A stretch of 64,000 bases of DNA from Gambelia wislizenii (taxonomy: Eukaryota > Chordata > Lepidosauria > Squamata > Crotaphytidae): the NCBI GenBank assembly GCA_030847615.1, contig JAUMIR010000001.1, positions 263,313,187 through 263,377,186 of the forward strand. Reading direction: 5' to 3'. Shown piece by piece: positions 33,830 through 44,510 of this stretch. The translations under genes were made by a program, and so were the position numbers. Numbering within the stretch: the first letter of the stretch is position 1; each line of letters begins with the position of its first letter. The notes beneath the pieces are model-generated. The model searched no databases. It was not told the origin of the DNA and worked only from the letters and a program-made list of their open reading frames with translations.

Positions 33830-35290
33830 TTGTACAGATGGGGCCTAGAAGACAGGGACTGGGCTACATGAAAAGGATGTGTGTGCACCCCTCCAACCCC
33901 TGTTTTATTGGGGGAAAACCCATACAGAAGGGGGCTTGGCTGTTCACAGGCAGGACTTTGGACCCCCCTGGCCAAGGGAGTGGGGGGGAGGGAGGGATAG
34001 GCCTGCATGGTCCTCCCTGGTGGCCGCCATGCCACCTTCTCCTTCCCACGGCCAGAAGGGCGGATGGGAAGGAGCCAGCCAATCGGAGTGGGCCTGGTCA
34101 CCTCCGGTTGGCTTGGCCTCCCCAGGTAGGCGGGTCATCCGGCCGGCCCAGGGCGTGGCTGGATGACATAAGAGGGGAGGTGACGGAGCTGTTAAATAGC
34201 AGCTCCGTTGGCCCTCTGCCCTCTTTTGGCTCTGCGGAGCCAAAGAAGGAGGATGTCAGGGGCAGCAGAGCAGGAGGACCCAGGTAGACATTGGGCTCTG
34301 CCCCCCTCCAAATAGGCACCCCCCACCCCTCATGGTGTGTGTGTGGGGGGGTTTCGGAGCAGTGAAGCCACGGCCGCATGTGCAGTGGAGGCCGGCGGGG
34401 GCAGTGGGGAATGATGGCGGCTGAGATGAGGCCAGAGGCCAGGAGCCAACCCTCCCACACCAGCAGGCACCCACCGCCCCCCCCCCTCTCCTCACTTTCA
34501 GTGGGGGTGGCAGGGTGGGAGTCACAGGCCAGGAACCAGATCTGGGCAGCCACAGCTGTGCCGAAGGCCGGGTGCCACCCCGCGCACCCCCGCACCCCCT
34601 CCTCTGGTCGGGGTGGCTGGGTGGGGGAGAGGCACTGTCAGGGCAGTGGGTCGCTGGGCAGTGGCGGTCAGGTGACTGCGGCATGGACGCACATTGGGTG
34701 CCACCTCTCTCCTCAGCTTCTTGGATGGTCGAGTGGTTAGAGGCCCTGCCTCACAGTCCTTTCTCAGCGGGCACCCCCTTTCTCCCAGGATGAGGGGGAG
34801 GAGCGGGGCGGAGGGAGACAGAGGGGAGCGTGGTTCCCCCCCATTGCGGCTGCAGAGGCAGGGGCTGGGGGCTCAGGGGAGGCATTGATGGGCCAGCACC
34901 AATCCCCCCCAACATTAGACACAGCAGGGCAGCAGGGGGGCACCATTGGGTGTTTATTGGTGTTTACTGGCCGCCGCACCAACCCCCCTCCTCTCATCCA
35001 ATGAGGGTTTCCCCCCACCGCCTTCAGTGGGGCTGAGGAGGTGGGTGGGAGGGGGGAGATCACGTTGGCCTGCTTGTGACTGACCCTCCCCCTCAAAGCC
35101 TCAGGTCAGGGGAATGCTAGTGGGAAGGCAACACCAGTGGGAAGGCAGCGCAACCAACCTGCAGCCCTCCGAGGGCCTTCAACCACCCCTTCCCCGGCTG
35201 GCAGTCAACCCCCCACCCCGGCTGGCAGCCTCAGGCCTGGGGGGAGGCAACATTAGGCCTCCGCTGGGGGTTAGCAATGCTCCTGAAAGC
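33830..35290. other. GC-rich, CpG-bearing 5' region of the Ngaro-like element
   Basis: G/C runs and CpG sites are concentrated here, against AT-rich flanks. A possible core promoter with GTTAAATAGCAGCTCCG lies near 34190. Many overlapping Pro/Gly/Arg-rich frames on both strands come from composition. An isolated A-box look-alike, TGGTCGAGTGG (34728-34738), has no B box. Confidence 0.5.
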
Positions 35291-35295
35291 TCCTG

Positions 35296-36489
35296 ATGCT
35301 GGTGGAGGCTCAAAGTTCCCCAGTGGAGGCATTTGGAGCGCCGGCACCTACCTTAGGGGACGTCATGGGGATATTAGCCATCCTGGTCAAGAAGATGGAC
35401 AGCGACAGGGAACCCCCTCCCATGGTGCGCGAGAAGGTATGGATGCTACCAGTGGCACTGAGCACTGAACCCAGCACATCATCCAGTGGCTGTGGGTGGT
35501 CCGGGCGATCCAGGTCCAGAGGGTGGAGCGGTTCCAGGGACTCGTGGCAGTCTGAATCATGCAGTTTGGCATCACGTTGGTGCAGCGGATTGAGAGGTGA
35601 GAGTAGTCCAAGGAAAAAACGCAGGAGGCCACGTTCCGGCTCTTCATTGGGTGAGTCTTCCGATGAGGACAAGTACAGGTACTGGGAAAATTGGGTCGTT
35701 CAAGCCAGGTTTGCCAGGGTGGGCCCTCAAGCTCCAGAAGGCCAGGCAAAAAGCCGTCGAGGAGCGGAAGGCTGGGGGGGGCACATCCGAGGGTGAGGAG
35801 CTGAGGGAAGCAAAATCAAAGGAGGGCCCCCCAGGGGGCCACCTGGATCACAAAGTGCATTCCAAGATCTTGCAGAGCTACTATGTTGACATCTTCTCAT
35901 TGGCACCACCCCCAGGGGAGAGGCTAGGGTGCATCAGAGTGACAAGAAGGGGAGAGAGAAAGCCAGCTCAGAGACTGTGGAATGCACTTTCACCAATTGG
36001 CTCAGTGGCTATGCAGTCTTCATGGGAGTCGTGGCTCTGGTTTTTCCAGAGCGGGCTTGGCACCTGATCAACCACCTGCGTCAGGTGATCAAGGTCAGGT
36101 CTCAGACGGGGGACGCCAATGCCATCATGTATGACATTGAGTGCAGGAAAAAAGCTTCCAGATCCCCCATGCACAGATGGAAGACCATCAACTACCCCAC
36201 TTGGCTTCAGGCCACTGGGCCAGGCCGGCGGGAGAAGGGTGATCCACCCAAGACCAACCGCAAGAAGGAAGGGAAAAAGCCGGTGTGCTGGGAGTACAAC
36301 GGGAGTAAGTGCTCCTGGTACAAGTGCCAGTTTGACCACTCCTGTGACAGCTGTGGGGGTGGGCATCGGAAGGTCAATTGTTCTCGTCAAGGTGGTGGGA
36401 ACTATGTCCTTTCAGAACAGCCGCCCTGCCTCAGGTCATGCCAGAAAGGAAGCAGGGTCAGGTGGTGGCACCAACAATGGCTCAGCTAA
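35296..36489 (+). pseudogene. Ngaro-like gag, two frameshifts
   Basis: The putative nucleocapsid/coat protein of the retroelement. Frame 1 opens at ATG 35296 and includes a Ser/Arg-rich stretch (SPRKKRRRPRSGSS). It shifts to frame 2 near 35715 (KLQKARQKAVEERKAGGG, then YYVDIFSLAPP) and returns to frame 1 near 35935 (TFTNWLSGYAVFMGVVAL). It ends in a cysteine/histidine cluster, CWEYNGSKCSWYKCQFDHSC followed by DSCGGGHRKVNC, a nucleic-acid-binding finger of the kind seen in DIRS/Ngaro gag. The frame ends at 36489, overlapping the start of the RT frame. The start codon is the first ATG in frame and is not certain. Confidence 0.68.
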
Positions 36490-38115
36490 ATGAGCCCCCC
36501 AGGATTGGGTGGTTGGGTTGCATGGCGGCAACTCAGATCAACCTGGAGGCCATGCGACCCCTTCTGGCTGCCTACCCCAAGAAAGAGGTGGCGGCTTACC
36601 TGGCCGCGGGTTTCAAATTTGGTTTTCACATACCTTTCCAGGGTCCGAGGGAGGCATCCATCTCTGGCAAACTAAAATCAGTGGCACAGCTGCCAGAGGT
36701 GCTGGCTTGTAAGATTGGGAAGGAGCTGGAGGCGGGTCACATAGCTGGCCCGTTTGACCAGCCTCCCATGCCCAATCTGCGAGTTTCACCACTGGGGGGG
36801 TCCCAAAGAAGGCTCCCGGGGAATTCCGTCTCACACACCACTTATCATACCCAAAAGGGGCTTCAGTCAATGATGCCATCCCGCAGGAACTGTGCACAGT
36901 TCGTTACGCGTCATTGGACCATGCGGTCCAGCTCTTGCAGAATTGTGGCCATGGCACACTCATGGCCAAATGTGGCATCCAGTCGGCATGCCGGTTGTTA
37001 CCGGTACATCGAGATGATCATTGCCTGCTGGGTTTCAAATTCCATGATAAATGGTATTATGACATGGCATTGCCCATGGGCTGCTCCATCAGCTGCGTGG
37101 CCTTTGAGGCTTTCAGCACATTCCTTGAGTGTGCTCTTCAACACAGGGCAGGATCACCCTTTGTCACCCATTATCTGGACGACTTCCTCATGATGTGCCC
37201 CGCTGGGGGGGGGAAGAATGTGGGTTCTTCCTCTCTTCCTTCCAGGCTTTGGCAGATGAACTCGGTGTGCCCCAGGCACTGGATAAGATGGTGGGCCCTT
37301 CCACATCCCTAGTGTACCTGGGAATACAGCTAGTTTCTGTGGCAGGAGTGTCCAGGCTGCCTGATGACAAGATCAAGGGACTGAAGGGGATGCTGGACAC
37401 CCTCCGGCAGAGGGAGAAGGTCACGCTGAAGGAAGCCCAGTCACTGCTGGGGCATCTGAATTTTGCATGCATGGTGGTTTCACTGGGGAGGGCCTTTTGT
37501 GCTCACATCACACGCCTCACGGGGGGAGTAAGGGCGCCACATCACTGCATCTGACTGACGAGAGGGGTCAAGGATGACATGGGGGTGTGGTTGAATTTCC
37601 TTGAAAATTACAATGGAGTCTCTGCATGGCAGGGGTAGCTGGACCTTGAAGGCTACCTACAGGTGCACTCCGATGTGGCAGGCAGTTTGGGTTTCGGGGT
37701 GTATTACAATGGCCATTGGTGCACACAGCTGTGGCCTCAGGCATAGTCAACATCAGGTCTCATGAGGGACCTTACATTCCTGGAATTCTTCCCCATCCTG
37801 GTGGCCTTCACAATTTGGGGGAATGAGTTCAGGGACAAGAAGGTGTGTTTCTGGTGCGACAATCAGGCGGTGGTTAGGACTATCAACAGGCAGTCCTCCA
37901 GGTCAGGAAGGGTCATGAGACTAGTACACAGGTTTGTGCTGGTATGTCTTGAGTTCAACATCATGTTCCACACCCACCACATTCTGGGCGTGGATAATGA
38001 GATTGCGGACGCATTATCTCGATTTCAGGAGGAGCGGTTCCACCTGCTGGCCCCAGAAGCCAATGAGACAGCAGCCCCCTTCCCAACAGACCTCTGGAAC
38101 CTTGGGAACAAATAG
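36490..38115 (+). pseudogene. Ngaro-like reverse transcriptase-RNase H, broken
   Basis: The polymerase that would copy the element's RNA. Frame 3 (to about 36800) has the N-terminal segment FHIPFQGPREASISGKL. Frame 2 then carries LLPVHRDDHCLLGF, ALPMGCSISC and the catalytic YLDDFL (37172-37189). A G run near 37204-37213 shifts it to frame 1, with LVYLGIQLVSVAGVSRLPDD and LLGHLNFACMVV. RNase H follows: KVCFWCDNQAVVRTIN (Asp) and VDNEIADALSRF. In-frame stops occur at 37552, 37636 and 37744. In motif A the usual catalytic Asp is Gly (AKCGIQSACRLL, 36965-37000), so polymerase activity would be lost even without the stops. Confidence 0.82.
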
Positions 38116-39040
38116 TACTGCAAGGAGTAGCAGATTCTTTGGTGCCTTCAACACAAGCCAGCTATAAGAGGGCGGCCTCCCAATTCATGGCATTCAGGAG
38201 GCAGCATGGCTATGAAGCATCGTGGCTGGCATCAGAACGAGAGGTATTGCACTACCTGGCCGCATTGAAGGAAAAAGGCTTGGATCCAGGACAATTGCAG
38301 ACCACGTGGCAGGCATTTCCTTCTTCAGCAAGGCGGCAGGTCAGAGAGACCCCTGTGACACCTTCATGGTAAGGAAGGCACTGGAGGGCTGGAGAAGGAT
38401 GACACCGAGGGCTATGGACTCGAGGTGGCCCGTGTCCTTTGAGATGCTTACCCAGCTGGCGGGCTTGCTGTCATCCATTTGCCACTCCACCTACAAGGCG
38501 TTGCTCTTCAGAATGGCATATACTATGGCATTCTTTGGGGCCCTGAGAGTTGGGGAGGTGGTGTGTTCCTGCAAATGGGATGCGTCTGGCAGGGCGCTAC
38601 AGTTATGCAATGTTGCAATCACCGGCAAGGACATGACTCTTCGCATACACCGGTCAAAAGCTGACCAGTGTGGCCATGGGGCCACTCTCCACCTGCAGAA
38701 GATTGAGGGCTCATTCCCATGCCTGGTTACCTACACGCAAGAATTTTTGCAGGTGCGGGGGGTCTTGCTGGGCCCCCTTTTCCAGCATCAAGATGGGATA
38801 TCACTCACGAGGTATCAATTCGTGGGTGTGCTGAAGAAGGCCTTAGTTCAGATGGGGCTGCCAGCAGAAGACTTTGGCAGTCATTCCTTCCGGATAGGGG
38901 CCACTACCATGGAAGCAAAAGGGGACCTGTCAGTGGAGGCCATCATGAAGCTGGACCGATGGAGGTCCAGGGCTTACGCAGCATACATACGGCCTGAGCG
39001 GGTGGAACCTGCCGGGCAGGGGTCTTTCGCCAGCCTATAG
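38115..39040 (+). pseudogene. Ngaro/DIRS-type tyrosine recombinase, one frameshift
   Basis: The recombinase that integrates DIRS-order elements in place of a DDE integrase. The N-terminal SAM-like part (STQASYKRAASQFMAF, frame 3) passes to frame 2 near 38310. The catalytic half is intact: GALRVGEVV with the first Arg near 38545, HSFRIGATT with His-x-x-Arg near 38880, and the nucleophile Tyr in RSRAYAAYIRPE near 38980. The spacing matches the R-H-R-Y family. The frame begins just after the RNase H stop, so the two genes were probably translated from overlapping or adjacent frames. It ends with TAG at 39038. Only one frameshift separates this from an open frame, making it the best-preserved gene of the element. 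Confidence 0.85.
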
Positions 39041-39136
39041 GGCTGCCTGTTGATAAAGGGGATGGTTGGTGGAAGGCGTTTCCGGTTGGAAAGCCTTGTT
39101 GGCGGATGTCATGGGTTGTGATAGGGCACTAAGTTA

Positions 39137-39196
39137 GGGGTCTCCGTCAAGTGCAAGTTCAAGCACTAGATCAAGTTCAAGTTTAAGGGAGACCCC
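39137..39196. other. Perfect 9-bp inverted repeat downstream of the recombinase
   Basis: GGGGTCTCC (39137-39145) and GGAGACCCC (39188-39196) flank a 42-base loop with repeated CAAGTTCAAG. It lies in the region where Ngaro-like elements carry terminal repeats, so it may be part of a recombination or 3'-processing signal; function is inferred. Confidence 0.5.
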
Positions 39197-39560
39197 GCCT
39201 ACAGTGATTAACCGTTTATTTACAGGGGAGGAGAGGGAGTCGACCAGACAGCTTTGCCAGCATCCCTTTCCTCCAGGGAGTCAGTATGGACCAACAGGTG
39301 GTCTTGGCCCACATGGGTGGGCTCAAGAATGGATCACGACCCATACATTGCCACCAACCATCCAGCTTGCGAAATTGTGGCCATTTTATTGCCAAAAACA
39401 TGTATTTACTAACCTGTATCTAACCCATGTTTTCTGAAGATGTAACCAAAATATAATCATTATTATCCAACTACATGTGTTAAGTGTTTCATTCAGAAGG
39501 GTGGAGGGGTTGTACGGTCTGGGTCCGCAAAGGCTTTTCAGAAGTTAGGCAGACCCTGCT

Positions 39561-39861
39561 CCCCTGTTGCATTCAAGTATGAATAGAAGATTAGATCAGA
39601 AGAAATGAAACAAAACAAAATATTAAATTGCATTTCTCCAAACCACCTCAGGATTAAAGAAGGCTCTACTCTCTAATCAGGATGAATGAATCACTCTAAT
39701 GTCTGCTCTGTGTCAATTTTATATGTACTCAATCATACGTCTGTTCTGTCCACTTTCAACGTTGCTCATTCTGAAAAATTCATAAATGTTTGAAAATGCA
39801 CATTTACTTATGTATTTAACTTCCCCTAATGTACACATTTTTGTACACACTTCTCTAACTA
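39561..39861. other. Intergenic DNA, nothing recognised
   Basis: AT-rich sequence between the Ngaro-like element and the next miniature transposon. Confidence 0.45.
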
Positions 39862-40512
39862 CAGTTGCCCCGCCACATTCGCGAACTTAGCGTTCGTGGT
39901 TTTGGATATTTGCGGGTTTGGGAGGCCCCCACCCACCCTCCCAAAACCGCGACACAGGGCCTCCAGAGGCCCCGTGAAGGCCCGGAGAGGGAGGGGGGAG
40001 AGCCAGGGAGGCCTCCATGGGGCATTTGGAGACCCTCCGGAGGCCCCGTGAAGGCCCTGGGAAGGAGCGGGGAGGCCTCCACAGGGCCTTCAGAGACCCT
40101 CTGGAGGCCCCATGATGGCCCTGGGAAGGAAGGGGTAGGGACGGGGAGGCCTCCACGGGGCCTAGTGAGGCCCCGTGAAGGCCTTGGAAGGTAGGGGGAG
40201 GGACGGGGAGGCCTCCACAGGGCCTTGCCAGGCCCCGTGAAGGCCCTGGGAGGGAGGGGGGATGGCCAGGAAGGCCTCCACGGAGCCTTGGGGGGGAGGG
40301 CCGGGGAGGCATCCACAGGGCTTGGGAGGGTCTCCTGAGGCCCCGTGAAGTCCTAGGAAGGGAGCGGGGAGTCCGGAGAAAGCGACTATGGGGCCTCCGG
40401 AGGCCCCATGGTCGCTTTGGTGGGGGAGGGGGTGGGCAATCATTATTCGTGGATTTTTCACATTCGCGGGGGTCTGGGGAACCTAACCCCCGGGAATGTG
40501 AAGGGACGACTG
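39862..40512. mobile_element. Tigger/pogo-like element expanded by a minisatellite
   Basis: Ends CAGTTGCCCCGCCACATTCG and GAAGGGACGACTG lie between TA dinucleotides (39860-39861, 40513-40514). The middle is not the usual AT-rich body but a GC-rich array. The proline/glycine/arginine-rich frames on both strands are translations of the array. Confidence 0.82.
39950..40415. repeat. GC-rich minisatellite, about 64-bp unit
   Basis: AGGCCTCCAYRGGGCC-type unit starts occur near 40008, 40072, 40146, 40208 and 40272, with a complementary piece AGGCCCCGTGAAGGCC in each unit. Six or so diverged copies lie within the transposon. Confidence 0.8.
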
Positions 40513-40756
40513 TATATACATCTTTGTATACATCTTTTCCTATTAGGTGCATTTCTTGTATACAACTTTCCTTAAGTGTTTTTGACACAATGCTTGAACC
40601 AAGCACGCCACTGAAAAATTCAGAGAAGCATTAAGTCCAAAGAATTCCATAGGCATCTGGGAAGTATGAATTTAGGTTGGTTTGCTTAAAAATAGGGACT
40701 AAATAATCCCTCCATCTTTGTTTTTCAGTTAACAATGCTAGAGCTAGTGACACTAA

Positions 40757-41010
40757 GGGCTTATATACATGGTCCAGGATATGCTGGCTCCCTGCTGGGT
40801 GAGGCCCGTTCCTCCCCCATTCCTTCCATGCTTGAGTCCAGACAGGCATGCTGACCTACTGTTGCAGCCACTGCTGCCACTGTCTCCCCCACTCTCCTGT
40901 AAGCTAGGAAGCTGTCATGCAACATGTGACCAACGCCTCTGTGGGACTCCTTCCTACTGTGGAAGAGCAATGGCAGACTGGCAGCGGTAGCAATGGGTTG
41001 GCCTGTCAGA
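40757..41010. repeat. GGGCTTRTCTACACT-family element, right end unclear
   Basis: GGGCTTATATACATGGTCCAGGATATGCTGGC is the reverse complement of the end at 18655-18712. The matching far end could not be located before 41057. Confidence 0.45.
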
Positions 41011-41056
41011 ATGGGTTCCTCCATTGCTTCTTCGTCAGAACGAATTAAAGCAGATA

Positions 41057-41286
41057 CAGTTGTCCCTCCACATTCACAGATTTGGCATTCACAGATTTAA
41101 GTATTCATGGCTTGAAAATATTCTTAAAAAAATAATAATCCCAAAAGCAAAGCTTGATTTTGCCATCTTAGATAAGGGACACCATTTTGCTATGCCATTG
41201 TATATAACTGGACTTGAGTATTCACGGATTTGGGTATTCACAGGGGGTCTTGGAACCAAACCCCAGCGAATGTGAAGGAATAACAG
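41057..41286. mobile_element. Tigger/pogo-like miniature transposon, uninterrupted
   Basis: CAGTTGTCCCTCCACATTC to AATGTGAAGGAATAACAG between TA dinucleotides (41055-41056, 41287-41288). This is the closest relative of the copy at 1278-3459 and shows its empty LINE site (ATTGTATATAACTGGACTTG near 41198). Confidence 0.88.
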
Positions 41287-42568
41287 TATTCAAAGAAAAT
41301 GTTTTATTGGACCTTACCCTGTCCTCCCGTCTTATCCCCATCTTTTTCCTGGGGGTCATGGAGACTGCGGGGGCAGAATGGAGCAAAAAACCTTCATTAT
41401 CAGGACTGCAGGGCTCTAAGATAGGGGCAAGATGGGGTATATTGTCCGTGCTGACAAGCCTTAAAACTGGCTTTAACTTTTTTTTTAGCTCACAATTATT
41501 GGTCCATATATTAGAGAGAGCGGGGGGGGGGAGATTGATTTTATAAAAATTACCTGAACATAACTGGTAAGGAAACACATTTGCTGATAGTATGTCTTTA
41601 TTGAAATGCCCATGTAGATTTACATATCTAGGATTAACATTTGGGAACCCAGTTCAACTGAAGTTAGTTGCGATTCAGTTTGACTGAAACCAATTGGAGC
41701 AAACCATGGCAACTGATATCTTATTGCTTTAAGCTTTGGCTGGACTATGGCATCTACATACCATATGTAACTTTGTGTGTGCACTGTACAGCTCAGCAGG
41801 AAACAATAAATTTCAAAGGCAACCAGGGAAGTATAGACAGAATGAAAGACAGAGGAAGATGAGACAAAAATAACATTGCAATGAATGAATTGCAGAGCCG
41901 GGCTTTGACTAACATCTCTCTCTTTAAAGTGCAGAAATGTTAACAAAATTCTATTGAAGTGGAAGAACTTATTCCTAGTCAGGAAATGATTAGTGCACCT
42001 ATAACTGTTCCTATAACAGAACTGCCTCAGTGATCTGGACTTCATTATCATTCCACTCTGTTGGTTCATTCACAGGAAATGGGAAGCATGTGGTCCCTTC
42101 AGAGAAGACCACCCCTTGGATAGCGAGATTAATGATCCATTATGTAGATCACACTGTTAACACACAAGTGGAAGCTACATAAATCAGCTGCTGGCAACTG
42201 CTTAAAAAGCCCCAGTTCAATTGAAATTAAAATGTCTCTAAACTATGACACTATTATGATTCACTGTGAAAGGGAAAGAAACCAAGTGGCAGCCAGAATA
42301 TAAAAGTACAGCAACCATGCCCCCTATACTACACTGCCTTGTAGAATCCTTGAATCTATTTTTTTTAAAAATATTTTGAAATATGAACTCCACATTTTTG
42401 TCCTTCATGCATGTACCATCCCAGAGCTTCAAAGTAACTAGCAACAATGAACTTGTAATGAATGCCTTTCCTCCCCCCTTCCCTCAGTAATTAAGGCACA
42501 AATTACATAAAAATTATAACATGAGATACAGACTAATTTATTTGGCAATTGAAATCTAACTGTTTTAC
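41287..42568. other. Intergenic DNA, nothing recognised
   Basis: No gene is supported. Near 41650-41720 is a short CAGTTCAACTGAAGTTAG / CAGTTTGACTGAAACC repeated motif. A G run lies at 41522-41531. Confidence 0.45.
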
Positions 42569-42792
42569 GGCACGTTCACACTACACAATTGCTCAGCTAT
42601 GATTCTACTTTAGATGCCATGGCAACATCCAGTGCAATTGTGGGACTGGCAGTTGAGTGATGACCATTTAGAATTCTCATCCAAAGAAATCTAGTGCTGC
42701 ACCAAACTACGGATCCCAGAATTCAGTAGGATGTGAACAAGAGAGTTAAAGCAGAATCACAATGGTATAATTATGTACTGTGAAAGGGCTTT
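42569..42792. mobile_element. GGGCCCTTTCACAC-family inverted-repeat element
   Basis: CGTTCACACTACACAATTGC to GGTATAATTATGTACTGTGAAAGGGC. Inner blocks such as CTATGATTCTACTTTAG and AAAGCAGAATCACAATGG are inverted. It is intact enough to show the structure of the split copy at 29534-30058. Confidence 0.72.
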
Positions 42793-42798
42793 TAGTTA

Positions 42799-43030
42799 CA
42801 GTGGGCCTTTGGTATCTGCTGGGGTTTGGTTCCAGGACTTCCCATGGATACCAAAATCTGTGGATGCTCAAATCTCATTATAAAGAATGGTGCAGCAAAA
42901 TGGTGCCACTTATATAAAATGGCTAAATCAAGATTTGCTGTTAGGAATTTTTATTGCTATTAGGAATATTTTCAAGCTGTGGATGATGGAATCCATGGAT
43001 GCAGCATCCATGGCTAGAGAGAGTCAACTG
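42799..43030. mobile_element. Tigger/pogo-like miniature transposon
   Basis: CAGTGGGCCTTTGGTATC to GAGAGAGTCAACTG between TA dinucleotides (42797-42798, 43031-43032). Confidence 0.82.
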
Positions 43031-43041
43031 TAATTAGTATA

Positions 43042-43291
43042 CAATAGGACCCCCATATCCACTGATTCATTATCCACAGGACACAAAAACCCCACCTACC
43101 ATAGAGTCTTCCCAGAAAATGTGGTCTCTCTAGCCATTTTCTAGGTCCTCCAAGGCATCTAGGTCCTCCAAGGTATTTTAAACCGGAAGCCCCATTATTT
43201 TGAATGGTGCTCGCTATTATCCACATTTTTCGGTATCCACCCCACCCCACCCCCGCAGAAAAAATCCCCAGTGGATACAGGGGTCCTACTG
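43042..43291. mobile_element. Tigger/pogo-like miniature transposon (CAGTAGGACC subtype)
   Basis: CAATAGGACCCCCATATCC to GGGGTCCTACTG between TA dinucleotides (43040-43041, 43292-43293). It lies 11 bp from the previous copy, which belongs to a different subtype. The segment ATCTAGGTCCTCCAAGG is locally duplicated near 43140-43175. Confidence 0.85.
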
Positions 43292-43652
43292 TATGTTACC
43301 TCCCTATTTGTCTATATATTAATTTGATTTAATTTTTATCCCACCTTTCTCCCAACATGGAGTTCCTTGAAACATTTGAATGTGTTGACAAAGCAACTGA
43401 AAAGGACATAATGTAGGGTGTTTTTTTTAATTACAGTACTATTTCAAAAATCATAACTATAATGGTACTACCTACTTTTTTATGATTGGATCTGTGACTA
43501 TAAATAATTACTTTTTAAAGTTGCTTTCCAAGTTTCACAACTTATAGGAATTCTACACATTCCGTGTTTGCAAAATATGGTCTGCTTTCCTATATGTAAT
43601 TCACATGTATGTTTCAATTAGGACCAAAGATGGAAGCCACAGCAAATGGGTA
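43292..43652. other. Intergenic DNA with LINE-tail fragment
   Basis: TTTTTATCCCACCTTTCTCCC near 43335 matches the LINE-tail-type repeat at 8283 and 51245. The rest is unassigned. Confidence 0.4.
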
Positions 43653-44510
43653 ACCATGGGCTTGTCTACACTGGCCAGAATACTGCACATTCTGGCCAGA
43701 GTATTCCAGCCCCGGGCCCACAGCATTCCCCCTCATCCATATGCAGGCCTTCCCTGCATTCTGGCAGGCCTTCCCTAAATAGAACAGACCATTTTAATGG
43801 ATGCTTCTCCCTCTTTTTATGTTTTTATGTTTATGTTTTTTATGTTTTAACTCTATAGTTTTAAAGTTTTAGGGTAGTTATTTTATGTCACTGGCGAATT
43901 TGCCAGTTATTTTAAATATATGCACTATTATATGTAATTTTAAGGGGGGTAAATTGTTTTAAGTTATTACTATTGTTATGCCTTTGTTTTTATATCCAAT
44001 TGTTGTGAGCCACCTTGATTGCCTAATAGGTGGGGTGCAAAAAAAAAAATAAAGTAGTAGTAGTCGTAGTTATTATTATTATTATTATTATTATTATTCT
44101 GCAAGCTGGTGCTTCTCTTCCTCATGCTGGCCATGTCTTCCAAGGAGAGAAACAAGGCACCTGGCCAGGTCACATGTCTGGGTGCCTCGTGGTGACCTCA
44201 GAAGATGCAATGCTCATGACCCAGCCAGGAAATGGCTGCATCAGGCACCACGTGGGCCATGTTTGTGGACACACACACACCATTGTGGTAATAGAACTCA
44301 CAGTTTTCTCCAGAATAATTGAAGCAAACCATTATTTTTTTTAGCCATGTGTCCACTCTGTTTTAAGGGGTATTTGCCTAAGATTCTCATTCAGACTGAT
44401 ATCAGGGCAAAAAAAATAAAAAAAAATAAAAATAAAAATGGCATTGTCTGGACAGCCATGCACAGGAACTGTGGGAGGCCATTTCATTTGGCCCGTGTAG
44501 TCAAGACCTG
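43653..44510. mobile_element. GGGCTTGTCTACACT-family inverted-repeat element
   Basis: GGGCTTGTCTACACTGGCC on the left and GGCCCGTGTAGTCAAGACC on the right are inverted. The inner segment from about 43850 to 44098 (GTGAGCCACCTTGATTGCC and a (ATT)n tail at 44071-44098) looks like a LINE 3' end that inserted into it. Confidence 0.6.

Larger units (their letters stand above)
33830..39560 (+). mobile_element. Ngaro-like (DIRS-order) tyrosine-recombinase retrotransposon
   Basis: In order: a GC-rich untranslated 5' region (to about 35290), gag with a Cys/His cluster, RT-RNase H, a tyrosine recombinase and a 3' region. RT plus tyrosine recombinase instead of an integrase defines the DIRS order. The RT strings LPMGCSISC and YLDDFL, and the recombinase string HSFRIGATT, fit Ngaro-like elements as I know them. 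No hydrolase or methyltransferase domain was seen. Borders are approximate: split direct or inverted terminal repeats were looked for by eye without success. All three frames are broken, so this is a dead copy. Confidence 0.75.

Noticed and set aside
34722..34765. Serine/leucine tRNA-like start TGGTCGAGTGGTTAGAGGC
   Set aside because: No B box or acceptor pairing follows within a tRNA length.
33814..35796. Many overlapping GC-rich frames that could suggest a gene with a CpG-island promoter
   Set aside because: They overlap on both strands, show only low-complexity Pro/Gly/Arg sequence and lie directly upstream of Ngaro-like gag; best explained as its leader.
39855..40606. Long proline/glycine-rich open frames on both strands (up to 239 codons)
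   Set aside because: They translate a GC-rich minisatellite inside a Tigger-like element; repeats in all frames, no protein signature.
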